From NCBI GenBank assembly GCA_949592205.1, contig CATIUR010000001.1, positions 71,653,559 through 71,717,558 of the forward strand: a DNA stretch of 64,000 bases. The letters are read 5' to 3'. The notes below the pieces were generated by a model. That model was not told the DNA's origin. It made no database searches and saw only the letters and a program-made list of their open reading frames with translations. Source of the stretch: Helichrysum umbraculigerum. Lineage: Eukaryota > Streptophyta > Magnoliopsida > Asterales > Asteraceae. Positions 46,231 through 57,608 of this stretch are shown piece by piece (the stretch's first letter is position 1; each line of letters begins with the position of its first letter). The position numbers were made by a program, and so were the translations under genes.

Positions 46231-49200
46231 AAGTCGAGCCGTGAGTCTCGGTCACGCTCTCAAATAGGTTGGGGTATTTCTTTCGCATTTCATCCTCTCG
46301 TTCCCAGGTAAACTCTGGGCCATGTTTCGAGTTCCAACGAACTTTAACCAGTTTGATTCGTTTGTGTCGAAGTTTCTGAGTTTTAGAATCCATAACTTCA
46401 ACAGGTTCCTCCACAAAGTTAAGTTTTGAGTCAATGAAGACTTCATCAGGAGGAATGATAAGCGTTTCATCATAAAGACACTTTTTGAGGTTGCTAACGT
46501 GGAAAGTATCGTGTATGCTACAAAGCTCTTGTGGTAGTTTGAGCTTGTAAGCGACAGGACCAACCCTAGCAAGGATTTCAAATGGTCCGATGTATCGTTG
46601 GTTCAGCTTTCCGCGTTTGCCAAATCGTGCTACTCCTTTCCAGGGAGATACTTTGAGTAGGACTTTGTCTCCTACTTGAAACTCAAGAGGTTTACGGCGG
46701 TTATCAGCGTAACTCTTTTGTCGATCTCGTGCCGTTTTCAGTCGGCTCAGTACTTGAGTTATTTTGTCAGTGGTTTCCTGGACAAGTTCGGGTCCAGATA
46801 GATGTCTGTCGTCCAACTCTGCCCAACAGAGTGGTGATCGGCACTTGCGTCCATATAACGCCTCAAATGGTGCCATCTGTATACTCGTGTGATAACTATT
46901 GTTGTAAGAGAATTCAGCTAGAGGTAGATGGGTATCCCAGTTACCTCCAAAGTCTATCACACATGCTCGTAACAAGTCTTCGAGCGTCTGTATCGTTCGC
47001 TCACTTTGGCCGTCAGTCTGAGGGTGGTAAGCAGTACTCATATCGAGTCGAGTACCCAATGCCTGTTGTAATGTTTGCCAAAAGCGAGAAGTGAATCGTG
47101 CATCTCTATCAGAGATGATGGATAGTGGCACACCATGCCGAGAAACAATCTCTTTAATATAGATTTTAGCTAGTTTCTCCATTCCATCCGTTTCCTTAAT
47201 AGCTAGAAAGTGAGCTGATTTCGTCAATCGATCGACAATCACCCATATGGCATTTGCTCCAGACGCCGTTCTAGGTAACTTCGTAATGAAGTCCATTGTT
47301 ATCTGCTCCCATTTCCATTTGGGCAGTTCAGGTTGTTGCAAAAGTCCAGACGGCTTTTGGTATTCAACTTTTACCTTTGAGCAAGTTAAGCATTTGCTCA
47401 CGTAGGTGGCAATGTCACGTTTCATCCCAGACCACCAGTAAAAGCCTTTCAAGTCCTGGTACATCTTGTCCGCACCAGGATGTATCGAGTAGTTGGACTT
47501 GTGTGCCTCGTCCAAAATCAGCTTGCGTAACTCATCTACGCATGGTACCCAAATTCGGTTCATGAAGTACAACACTCCGTTGTCCTTTTTCTCGAGTTGT
47601 TTTTCCATCCCTTTCAAGGATTCATCCTTAAGGCGTTCAGAAGTGAAATCAATTTCTTGAGCTTCACGAATTTGAGTAATAAGATTAGAGTGGATTGTTA
47701 ATCCCAAGGCTCGAACTCTTCTAGGTTTGATTCGTTCCTTACGACTCAAGGCATCTGCTACTACGTTAGCTTTACCCGGGTGATACTTTATTTCACAGTC
47801 GTAATCGTTAAGTAATTCGACCCAACGTCGTTGTCTCATGTTAAGTTCTTTCTGGTCGAATATATGTTGTAGGCTCTTATGATCAGTGAAGATCGTACAC
47901 TTTGTACTGTATAGGTAGTGTCTCCAGATCTTCAGTGCAAAAACAACGGCTCCCAATTCCAAATCATGAGTCGTATAGTTTTTCTCATGCACTTTTAGTT
48001 GTCGTGATGCATAAGCAATGACCCTTTCATTTTGCATCAGTACGCAACCCAATCCCTGATGCGATGCATCACAGTAAACAACAAAGTTATCTACTCCTTC
48101 GGGTAGTGATAATATGGGTGCGCTGCTCAGTTTCTGCTTCAATAGTTGGAATGCATTCTCTTGTTTCTCATTCCACTCAAATTTCTTGTCTTTTTGAGTT
48201 AATGTGGTAAGTGGCTGGGCTATCTTTGAAAAGTTTGTGATGAATCGCCTGTAATAGCCAGCTAGACCAAGAAATTGTCGTACTTCAGTTGGGGTTTTTG
48301 GTGCTTCCCAATTGTTGATTGCCTCAATTTTGGATGGGTCTACGTGAATTCCCTTGTCATTTATCACATGACCAAGGAATTGGACCTCTCGAATCCAAAA
48401 TTCGCACTTAGAGAACTTTGCGTAAAGCTTCTCTTTTTGTAGTAGTTCGAGAACAAGCTTCAGATGTTGTTCGTGATCCTCTTTCGATCGTGAGTATACC
48501 AAGATGTCGTCAATAAACACAATGACGAATTTATCTAGATAGGGTTTGCATACTCTGTTCATCAAATCCATGAATACTGCTGGTGCGTTGGTCAGTCCAA
48601 AAGGCATGACTAGGAACTCGTAATGACCGTATCGAGTCCTAAACGCAGTTTTCGGTACATCCTCTTCTCGTACCTTGAGTTGGTGGTAACCAGATCGCAG
48701 GTCAATTTTTTTTTTGAATAATGACTCGATCCTTGCAGTTGATCAAACAGATCGTCAATGCGTGGTAACGGGTATCGGTTCTTGATAGTTACCTTGTTTA
48801 GTTCCCGATAATCGATGCACATCCGCATAGATCCATCCTTTTTCTTAACAAACAAAACCGGAGCTCCCCAAGGGGAAAAGCTCGGTCGGATGAATCCCAA
48901 GTCTAGAAGTTCTTGCAGTTGCGTAGACAGCTCTTGCATTTCCGAGGGAGCTAGACGATAAGGTGCTCGTGCGATAGGTGCGGCTCCTGGCACCAGGTCA
49001 ATGTGAAACTCAACTTGTCGTGGGGGTGGCAATCCCGGCAACTCATCAGGGAATACTCCTGGATAGTCGCGTACAATGGGCACATCGTCTATACGTCGCT
49101 CCTCAGTTTTCTTTTCTACAATGTGTGCCAAAAATGCTTGGTACCCCTTTCGGAGATACTTACTGGCCTTCAAGCACGAAATCATTTTTGTGGCACTCTT

Positions 49201-50829
49201 TCGTTTCTCGCCTTGAACCACAAGTGTTTCTCCTGTTGACAGTGGTAATCGTACCAGCTTATCATAACATATGATCTCAGCGCGGTTCTTAGATAACCAA
49301 TCCATACCGACTACAATGTCAAAACTTCCCAACTTAACCGGTAGTAAGTCTATTTCGAAGAGATGACCTTCTAACTCCAAGGTACATCCCGGTACTATTT
49401 CTCCTGATTCGATCAACTCACCATCGGCTAATTCTATGGTATACTTGTTGTCTAACTTACGGGATTCAAGTTCTAATAGTGGTCTAAACTCAGTAGACAC
49501 AAAACTTAAATCAGCACCCGAATCAATTAACACAGAGGCATAATGGTTGTTTATGAGAAACGTACCAGTGACAGTGTTAGGGTCCTGGCGTGCCTCTTGT
49601 GCTCCGATCACAAATGCCCTTCCTTGAGCCGGTTGATTGTTGATGTTGTTGGCTCGGTTATTGTTGTTACCGCGGTTGTTGTTGTTGTTGCGGTTTTGGT
49701 TGTTGTTGAGCTTAGGGCATCGGTTGCGGTAGTGCCCCTGCTCGCCACATTCAAAACATCCCTGGTTTTGACGCTCAGTGTTTGCCCGTGGGGGAGGGTT
49801 AGTTTTGCATTCTCGGGTTCTATGTCCCCATGCCCTACAGTTTCCACAATACCCACACCCTCCTTCGTGGTGTCGGTTGCACTTATCACATTTGGGTTTG
49901 TTACCCAGATATGGTTTCGATTCGGTGGTAGTGGCAACATATGCTTTCGCATTTCCAGAAGATTTCTGGTTCTGCTGACCCTGACGATCAGCACCACTAC
50001 CGTTCCACTTTCGCTTTGCATCACCAGAACTACTAACATCAGTACTGTTCGGTTCACTTTTTCCCGACACAGCTTTCTTAGTCAGATTTCCCATCCTGAC
50101 TGCCTCATCGGTCAAACTTTGTGCTAGAGTAACAGCACTCCTGAATGTGTCCGGTTTAGATGACGTCACCAGACTGCGGATTTGTGGTACTAGACCAAAT
50201 ATGTAGCGCTCAATACGCTTATACTCGGGTGTCACCATATGTGGCACTAGACGTGCAAGTTCCTGAAACTTAGTGGTGTACCCAGCAATATCAGCACCAA
50301 TCATGGTGATGTTCCACAACTCTGTTTCTATTTTCTGCATCTAACTGCGAGGACAGAATTCCTCCAACATCAAATTCTTAAATGTCCCCCATGACATTGA
50401 ATAAGCAGCTGGTCGACCAAGTGATTGGATCTGACTGTACCACCAAGTGAGCGCTTTGTCAGCCAAAGTGCAAGTAGCATACTTCACCATACAGTCAGGT
50501 GAACAGTCACTAATGTCCAATACCGATTCAGTTTTCTCTATCCAATGAATCATACCAATTGCACCCTCGGTGCCACGGAAGGAAATCGGCTTACAAGCCT
50601 GAAATGTTTTGTATGAACACCCTCGGCTAGCATTCACGGGTGTCTCAGTATTAACAGGGGTAGATCCACTGTTGTTAACTACGGGTTCGCGATTACGGCT
50701 TGCCTCATATTCAGCAATACCTTCAGCTATTCTTCGTGCGATCATTTGTTCAGTGGTTTCAGTAGGTGGTGGTGGTGGAGGCGTAGTCGTCTTTTGACTT
50801 TTTCTAGTGACTCGTCGTTTGGGAGGCAT
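46229..50829 (-). pseudogene. Element D copy 2 gag-pol, two disruptions
   Basis: Same domain order as copy 1. The gag start is MPPKRRVTRKSQKT at 50829. A TAG at 50341-50343 interrupts gag after EEFCPRS. Knuckles (CDKCNRHHEGGC, CGNCRAWGHRTREC, CFECGEQGHYRNRC) and the DSGA protease follow. The A-run (T10 at 48706-48715) shifts frame in reverse transcriptase just before the IDLRSGYHQL-type motif position. From 48607 to 46229 the frame is open for 792 codons: rest of reverse transcriptase (FIDD), RNase H, integrase and a chromodomain-like C-terminus ending HGST. It lacks the two later breaks of copy 1. The defects shared with copy 1 imply the parent was already defective. Confidence 0.9.
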
Positions 50830-51481
50830 GATTCAGCTCTGCGATGAATAAAATGCCGAGTGTTAATGTTGAGATATTGAATGTGAATAGATCAAAGATT
50901 CACATTTGATAGAAATGAATGACATGAGAAGATGAATGAAAAGAGTTTTACAACATGTGCCTTACAACTTTGAAACACCCACATGTATCTAGCATAATAT
51001 AATCACGTTGGCCAGGCGTCATTATATAATGTCCGATACATATTTCTTTTCATTGTCGTTTAGCACCGTTAATTTCAGAGGTTCTCAAGAATAATCAATC
51101 ATCAAGCTGTAGTATGTTTCAGGGTTTACAAGAATTGATCACATAGTTATCGATAACGTATAGTTTTAATCACCAGTCGACAGTTGTAAGAGGAAATAAT
51201 ATGGTTGATAATAAGCATAATGAACACGGGATGTAAACCAAACATACATTATATATTATAGGTCATAACGCTGTTACATGAGTTTAGTACAAAACGAGAT
51301 GAGATTTCTAATATACCCATTGATGGTTAGCGTTATACAAAAGATGATGGGTTTCCTATACATATACCCATTCTACTAACAAGTTCCATTCACATCCAGC
51401 TAGTCCATAACTAGTACATACATATAGTTTCCCCAAAAGTAATAGTCTATAATGGTGTAGGCACAACCGCCATACACAGGC

Positions 51482-52213
51482 CTAACGGAACCATGGTAAA
51501 TACATCCTAACCGCAACCATCACTGCTGCAGTCATCACACAAACACTAGCTACAATCTCTGACACCCTAGCACGCCTCTCTAAAGCTGCAACGCGTGCAC
51601 GGGTGGATGCTAGACTCTGCCAGTCTGTCTGACGGTGAGTCTCCACAAAATCCATCCTCTGATGGAGCATAGTCATATCCATGTCAGTGCGGGAGGCATC
51701 ACTCAGTAACTCCATCACGTCTCTGCTCTGACTAGCATATCTCCTAATCACAGAGTAGATCACAGCCACAAGGGTAGGTACAGTGAGCTCCAGAGGCTCA
51801 CCTGTGAAAGGTGCATGTGGTGGTGAATGGGAGGACTCTCCAATCTCAAAGGTCGAGGGAAAACCCTCTAGTGATCTCCACTCTCTCATTACACTAGGCA
51901 TCCAGTCTAGATGAGAAGGTCGAAGCCTCTTCTGTGGCGGCTCGACAACTGGAACCTCAGACTCAGTCACTGACGCCTTATCGCGCGGCGCGAGTGATCC
52001 CCTGGGAAAATCCCGAACACTAATCCTAGCTGTCATCCTAGGTACAGGCACACGAGATGTACTCGCGATGGCTGGCGCAGAGGTAGGAGTGATGTAAGCA
52101 GATGGTCCACGGTGTGTGGTCACTCCAGTACTCGCTACGCTAAAGTAGGAGGCCTCCATGGGCTCCTCCTCAGAATCGGAATCAGTGATATAGATCGGTG
52201 TGCGTCTCGACAT
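51482..52213 (-). CDS. Element D copy 2 pre-gag ORF (243 residues)
   Basis: Same frame, length and position as in copy 1. I see three amino-acid differences (Val/Ala in PTSxPAIAS, Pro/Ser in KAxVTES, Leu/Met in PSVxREW) and no stop. The features are as for copy 1: MSRRTPIYITDSDSEEE start, disordered middle, coiled coil, C-terminal hydrophobic segment. A frame open in both copies while gag-pol is broken is either chance over a short time or a sign that it was intact until recently. Confidence 0.6.
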   Translation of the reverse strand: MSRRTPIYITDSDSEEEPMEASYFSVASTGVTTHRGPSAYITPTSAPAIASTSRVPVPRMTARISVRDFPRGSLAPRDKASVTESEVPVVEPPQKRLRPSHLDWMPSVMREWRSLEGFPSTFEIGESSHSPPHAPFTGEPLELTVPTLVAVIYSVIRRYASQSRDVMELLSDASRTDMDMTMLHQRMDFVETHRQTDWQSLASTRARVAALERRARVSEIVASVCVMTAAVMVAVRMYLPWFR

Positions 52214-52366
52214 GCTGAGACAAAAGAATCGTGTGTGACATGTCAGTCGTATGTTAGTTGTATGCAAAGTATGTATGCATGAATGCACAAATGTTCTAGC
52301 CAAGGCTATAGTCTAGGTCTCTAAGGTTTTCAGTCAACTAAAGACTTCTAGTTCGCTATAACCAAT

Positions 52367-52379
52367 GGCTCTGATACCA
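52367..52379 (-). other. Primer-binding site of D interior 2 (tRNA-iMet)
   Basis: TGGTATCAGAGCC on the minus strand, four bases inside LTR 3. Confidence 0.9.
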
Positions 52380-52383
52380 AGTC

Positions 52384-55300
52384 TGTCACACCCCGCCAAA
52401 CGGTAATTACAATTACATTGAGTGGTTTGTGGAAGCTTAGTGACGTGGCGGGGGTGCGAACAGTAAAACAACCAACAGATACATACATACTCAGAGCATA
52501 TGGTTATCGCAGAACGAAATAGATTAAGATGCCATTAGTTAAAGTTTTACAAAAGATTACCACTTGAAAAGTAGTAACAGTAATAGTAGTGGTTGAAATC
52601 AGTATTTCATAAAATACATAATATCAAAAGTAGATTTCATAGGTATGACTGCAGTAGTTGCAGTTATACAGAGGAAATCCAAGTGTCCCAAAAGTAGTGG
52701 CATCCTAACAAGTCCAGGGTAGTCCGTCCTGATATGCATGCAGATCTTACTTACGCTGCTAATTCCCTGAAAACATAGAGTAAAACGTCAACAAAATTGT
52801 TGAGTGAATTCACAAGTTTGTTTGTTATGTAGGAAACACAAGTTAATCATTTAAGAATAACATTTCCAAATAAAGCGTTGTTTGTCAAGTAGGAAACACA
52901 AGTTATTAACAAATAACATTTCCCAAATCAGTTTTAGTTGTAATAGGAAACACAAGTTATTAATCAAATAACATTTCCTAAATCAGTTATCAGTAGGAAA
53001 CACAAGTTAACCTAAATAAAGATTAACATTTCCAAATCAGTGTACGTAGGAAATCCTTTCCTAATCAATAGTTTAGTGGGAATATTTAGACGGTGATCCC
53101 TTGAAAGGTGAGCTAAACCTGTCAAGTAAGGTAACCCGATCTAACCCTATAACCAAACCACAACCCTAATCTGTTGTTATTTGCCATGCTGGACAATTAA
53201 GTATACGCTCCCAAATCCGTAGGAGGGTCGTCACGGCGATAGTACTATCCGTATACTCAGTGGCTAGAGTCACCTAGCTAATGGTTATAGTCTGTAGCCA
53301 TAAGGTCTTTTATGCACTACATCGTTCAGCCTAGATCTGTACCAAGATTCGTTGCCTAAATTCCCAAAATAGTTATGAAATACATTTCATAAAACATAGT
53401 TCAAATAGTTGTGTGAAATACCCTTTCACAAACAGTTCAAGTATGAAGTACCCCTTCATAAACAGTTTAAGCAAATACGTACCGTATTTAATCAGTCACA
53501 ACATGAAATCTCATTTCATCAATAGTTTAAGTAAATACATCAATTATTCAAACAGTTGTCGCATGCAATTATACATACGATTTCTATGTTTTCCACCCCG
53601 AGGTTTTAAAACATTAAAACATGTAAAAGGGGTTTGTGAACTCACTATGAGTGCTCGGATGTGAATGCTAGCGAGATAATATAACGAAGCCCAAACGTAG
53701 TCAACCTATACACAACAATGTATTAACTATAAGTACTTTGTTTACTTATGTTAATAGTTCGTTCGTTTGAAGAAATTATCAATTTCTTAGGTTTGTGTAT
53801 TTCGTTGATGATTTTTGTTGGAAATATATAATATTATCCAAGTATTGTTCGCTTGTTGAATTGTCCGAAAGGTGTAAGCATATATATCCATATATACCCT
53901 TATATAGTTGAATATATATATTCTTGTATATATATATATATTATTCGTTGTTTCTTTCATATATATCTCGTATATATATAAATATTGTTCGACATTTAGG
54001 TTTACAAAACACAAGTCTAAATTGTCCCGTAAAATGTTCATCTACAAATACTTCTCAATCATTTATAATCCCACTCGATAAATGTACGTATTTAAGTTTG
54101 TATATGTTTATAAGTATGTTACTCGTTCGTCGAAAACATTTGGGTTGTCATTTACTAGTTCATCGTAATCACATGGCTTGTCCATTACTAGTTCATCGTA
54201 ATACATGGTTTGTCTATTACTAGTTCATCGTAATCATTTGGGTTGTCTATTACTCGGTCATCGTGTTTGAGTCACAACAGGTTTTGGCTACTGATGAAGT
54301 TCACGCGATCGGTTGAGTAGATCACGCGATCGCGTGGTCTACTTAACTACGCGATCGGTTTAAATATATCACGCGATCGGTTGGTTCGAAGAGGTTCACG
54401 CGATCGTGGTTGAAAACCACGCGATCGCGTCGTTCTAATTTTCGAAGATTTCTGAAGTTTTTGTTTCACGCGATCGCGTGAAGTAATAAAAGGTTTTAGC
54501 GGGTTTTGTTCATGAAAATGACGCGATCGCGTCATCTGCTTCTGCACAGAAGCATCAGACGCAGAACAGAGCTGCAAAATTTTGGTCTATTTTCACTTCA
54601 ATCGTTTGTAGTTCGTATTCAATATGTTCCAAAAGGTTTACACTAGTTCCATAACATGTTTTGGCATCATAATATACCATTTTAACAAGTTTTCACCAAT
54701 CGATTTTCGTTTTATGGTTTTGGTTTCTCAAGCTCATTTTCAAGATCAAAGCTTCAAATCTTAGATTTTGTATGTTATATAGCTAGATTATGATGTTTAA
54801 CATGATATATATACGAATTTAAGCAAGAAAATCAAAGTTAGAAAGTTTTCTTACAAAGGTGAAATGGTGAAGGTGATGAACGAGTGATGGTGATGATGGT
54901 GAAGCCACTGGCTTTGTTCCACTTCCACTTCTTGATGCTGCTGTTGCTACTCCCTGATCTTGTTAATTTTTTTTTTTTTGGTGAAAAGGAATTGGAGAGT
55001 GTTGTGTGTGTGAATGTCGAAGATCACAGAAGAAATGGGAGGGAGTATGGTTTAAACTGACGGTGTCTCTCAATTATTGATGTTAGGTGCCATTTTTGGT
55101 ACCTCAATTTCGAGTACGGGTATAATTATAACAATATAAAATTTAACATTTTATATTTTTATTTTGTAGATGCTCTCCTGGTTCGTAATATATTTTCAGA
55201 ATAATGAAGTTATCATTATTTTTAGTTGTTGTACATATTTGTACATTTTACTACGCGCGTCCAAATAAGCGCCAAATTTCGGTTGAGTTTCGAATTCATA

Positions 55301-55719
55301 ATTCGAAGTAATGTTCTAAATACTTGAAAACGTACTAGAAAAATAACATTTTTCATATTTTGACCTTTTTGGTACGTTTTAGAATTGTTTCTGTTCGTTA
55401 TATAATACGTTATATGTTAAATGTATAATTGAATCATTTTATCTATATGTTATAGATATATAATTTCTCGTAATTAATAATCGAATTATTAATTATTTCG
55501 TGTTACCAAATCTGGTTAATTATTTTTGTCGGCTTCGTTCCGATACGTTCGTACGTAATTTATAAATACTACGTATAATGTAATACTTTTTGTATTATCG
55601 TATTGGCTCGCTAGACTCATATCCCATCATAGGTTTAGTTTAAAACAAATGCAGGGAATTAGAGTAAGAAATGCATGTAATTAAGTATAATTATATACCT
55701 AATTTGGAGGAGTGTCACA
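52384..55719 (-). mobile_element. Element D, LTR 3 (5' LTR), 3,336 bp
   Basis: Two bases longer than LTR 1 and 2 through a TA-run difference near 53,930. Private changes include TTTGTGGAAG (52,427), CACTATGAGTG (53,643) and TTACTACGCGCG (55,248). The right end abuts the GCGCT duplication. Confidence 0.9.
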
Positions 55720-57572
55720 GCGCTACTACCCCGGGCGGGGAGGGTCATTTCCCTAATGGATCCATTAACTAGTGTTCGCGCTTAAGTCCATAACTAACGA
55801 TATATGATGGAGAGACTTCAGTGAAAAGTAAGTAACTCATGCAATCCCGTATAGTAAAATGTATAGTTCGTACTTGTGTTCAAGAAAAGTAAGCAACGTA
55901 TCTCACCCCGTATGTAAAACAGTAAAAGTGGGGCTGTAAGACTCACCTGAGTCGAGTAGTAAGCGGTGGTAATCAGTAAGTAGTGAGTAGGTTCTCCGAA
56001 CCCGTAACCTTTAAATGCCTAAACGTATAAAGTCAAGTAAGTAGATGTCTCGCAAGACCATCTAGTCTAGTTGTCTACACAATTCGTTATGTCCAATGTT
56101 GTTTCGTTATCGTTTGTTCTAAGAAAACATGGTTGGCCCGTTGGTGACGGTTTGCATTAATAATCCAAGGTGTTATCGTTATATGTATCGTTGAATCAAA
56201 TTTCGTTATTCGTAAGTGTTTGACACTTAGTGTGAAAAGTATTTACAACATCTAAACACGGGGGTCCGGGGGCAGCGCCCCTGGGAGCGGGGTCCAAGGG
56301 GCGGCAGCCCCTGGCTGGGGTCGAGTTGCCAGGTCAGCTTGGAAAATTTTTATTTCTACTATATTGCTTTAAGGAAAAATACATGTAGGATTTGAATTTG
56401 GGTAAAATCAAGTGATTAAATTTTGGGTCTCGACACTTAGTAAAAATATGCGTTTTCTTGTTCCTGTTTTGTGCGACGTTGTGTGCGACGTCGCAGATCC
56501 TGACTGCGACGTTGAGCATGGTGTCGCTATGTGCGACTTTCGCAATTTAATGCGACGTTGTGGGTGGCGTCGCTATACGCGACGTCGCAACTTAATGCGA
56601 CTTTGTGACTGACGTCGCACCATGCGACGTTACGAGGGGTTGTGCGACGTTGAGGCTGACGTCGCATGAATCTGGGTCCAAATGCGACGTCGCGGTCTGT
56701 TGGCCAGAAAATGTTCCGAAAACGAGTTTTCCGGTTTCCGTTCGGTCCAAATCTTTTACCCAACCCATATTAGGACATTTTAAGCCTATAGAAACTATAA
56801 ACTAGTAAAAATGATCAAAAACGAGAGATGTCGGGATTTGTCGGAAACTTACAAAGTGTCGGATTGAAAATCCGAAAAGATATGAATGTGGATCGTTGCG
56901 AGGTGAACGTTTCCTTCTAAATGGCCGAGTAATTCCGAGGGTGTTTGGTGGTGTTATTTGGTGAATTAGTGTGATGGTGGTGGTTTGGTTATTTGAGAGA
57001 AAAGGAGGTAGAGAGAGAGAGAGAGTGGATGATGGAAATGAAAGAAGAAGGGAGGTGGAAGTGGGGTTTTGTTGGAAGCCTCACTTCCTCAGCTCCTGCA
57101 ATCGTGTTCCGTGTGGTGTTCGTTTCCTCCGTCGTTTTACGTTAAATTATTTATTTTACGCGTTTAATTATATTTTATAAAATCACAATCTTTTGTTAAA
57201 TAATTTATTTAAATTATTTCTTTAAATCTCTAGTAATTTGAAATATAATATATAAATTTAAGTACTTTCGTTTTTAAATCGTATAAGTTTTATTCGGGTG
57301 ATATAAAATAATTACCAATTATTATAAAATGGCGTTTGGGCGTAATTGCGTTATTTTTGTTTATAAATATTTATTCACCAACGTCCGTTTTAATCGAATA
57401 GAATTTCATTCTATTTAAATTGCGTACGATTTAAGCCAAATCGCAAAGTTGTATATATATATATTCATCAATATATAAAATCCGATACATTAATTAGCCT
57501 ACCACAAAACGAATTACATGTATTAACAGAGAATTAGGCACTAATCCTAGTCCTAATTTGCCGGGTGTTACA
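55720..57572 (-). mobile_element. Element C, 3' LTR, proximal part
   Basis: Continues the LTR interrupted at 33,338: GCGCTACTACCCCGGGCGGG also follows at 63,720 in the intact 5' LTR. On the minus strand the LTR starts TGTAACACCCGGCAAATTAG, almost the same as the LTR start of A. Contains a GC-rich dyad block (56,261-56,325), a palindrome array, a possible splice donor CTTT|GTAAG at 56,848-56,856, and a (GA)n stretch near 57,010. Confidence 0.9.
56466..56695. repeat. Array of TGCGACGTCGCA-type palindromes in LTR of element C
   Basis: More than ten TGCGAC or GTCGCA half-sites, several as full GCGACGTCGC palindromes and others as pairs split by short spacers. CpG-rich in an AT-rich LTR. Confidence 0.9.
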
Positions 57573-57608
57573 TTCTCCCCCTGTTAAAAGAATTTCGTCC
57601 CGAAATTT
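57573..57608 (-). other. 3' hairpin and polypurine tract of element C
   Basis: AAATTTCGGGACGAAATTC (57608-57590, minus strand), then TTTTAACAGGGGGAGAA, then the LTR. The hairpin starts within the TAA stop of pol (57607-57609). Confidence 0.85.

Larger units (their letters stand above)
33339..55719 (-). mobile_element. Element D, Tekay-type retrotransposon in a three-LTR, two-interior tandem
   Basis: Three LTRs (33339-36672, 42861-46194, 52384-55719) and two interiors of 6,188 and 6,189 bp, all in the same orientation, flanked only at the outer ends by the 5-bp duplication GCGCT (33334-33338, 55720-55724). The LTRs start TGTGACACTC and end GGCGGGGTGTGACA on the minus strand. The integrase carries a C-terminal chromodomain-like segment, placing D in the Tekay/Del chromoviruses. 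Confidence 0.92.

Noticed and set aside
33339..55719. Assembly artefact duplicating one D copy
   Set aside because: Each LTR and each interior has its own substitutions and small indels, and the outer target duplication is intact. Not excluded without reads, but less likely.
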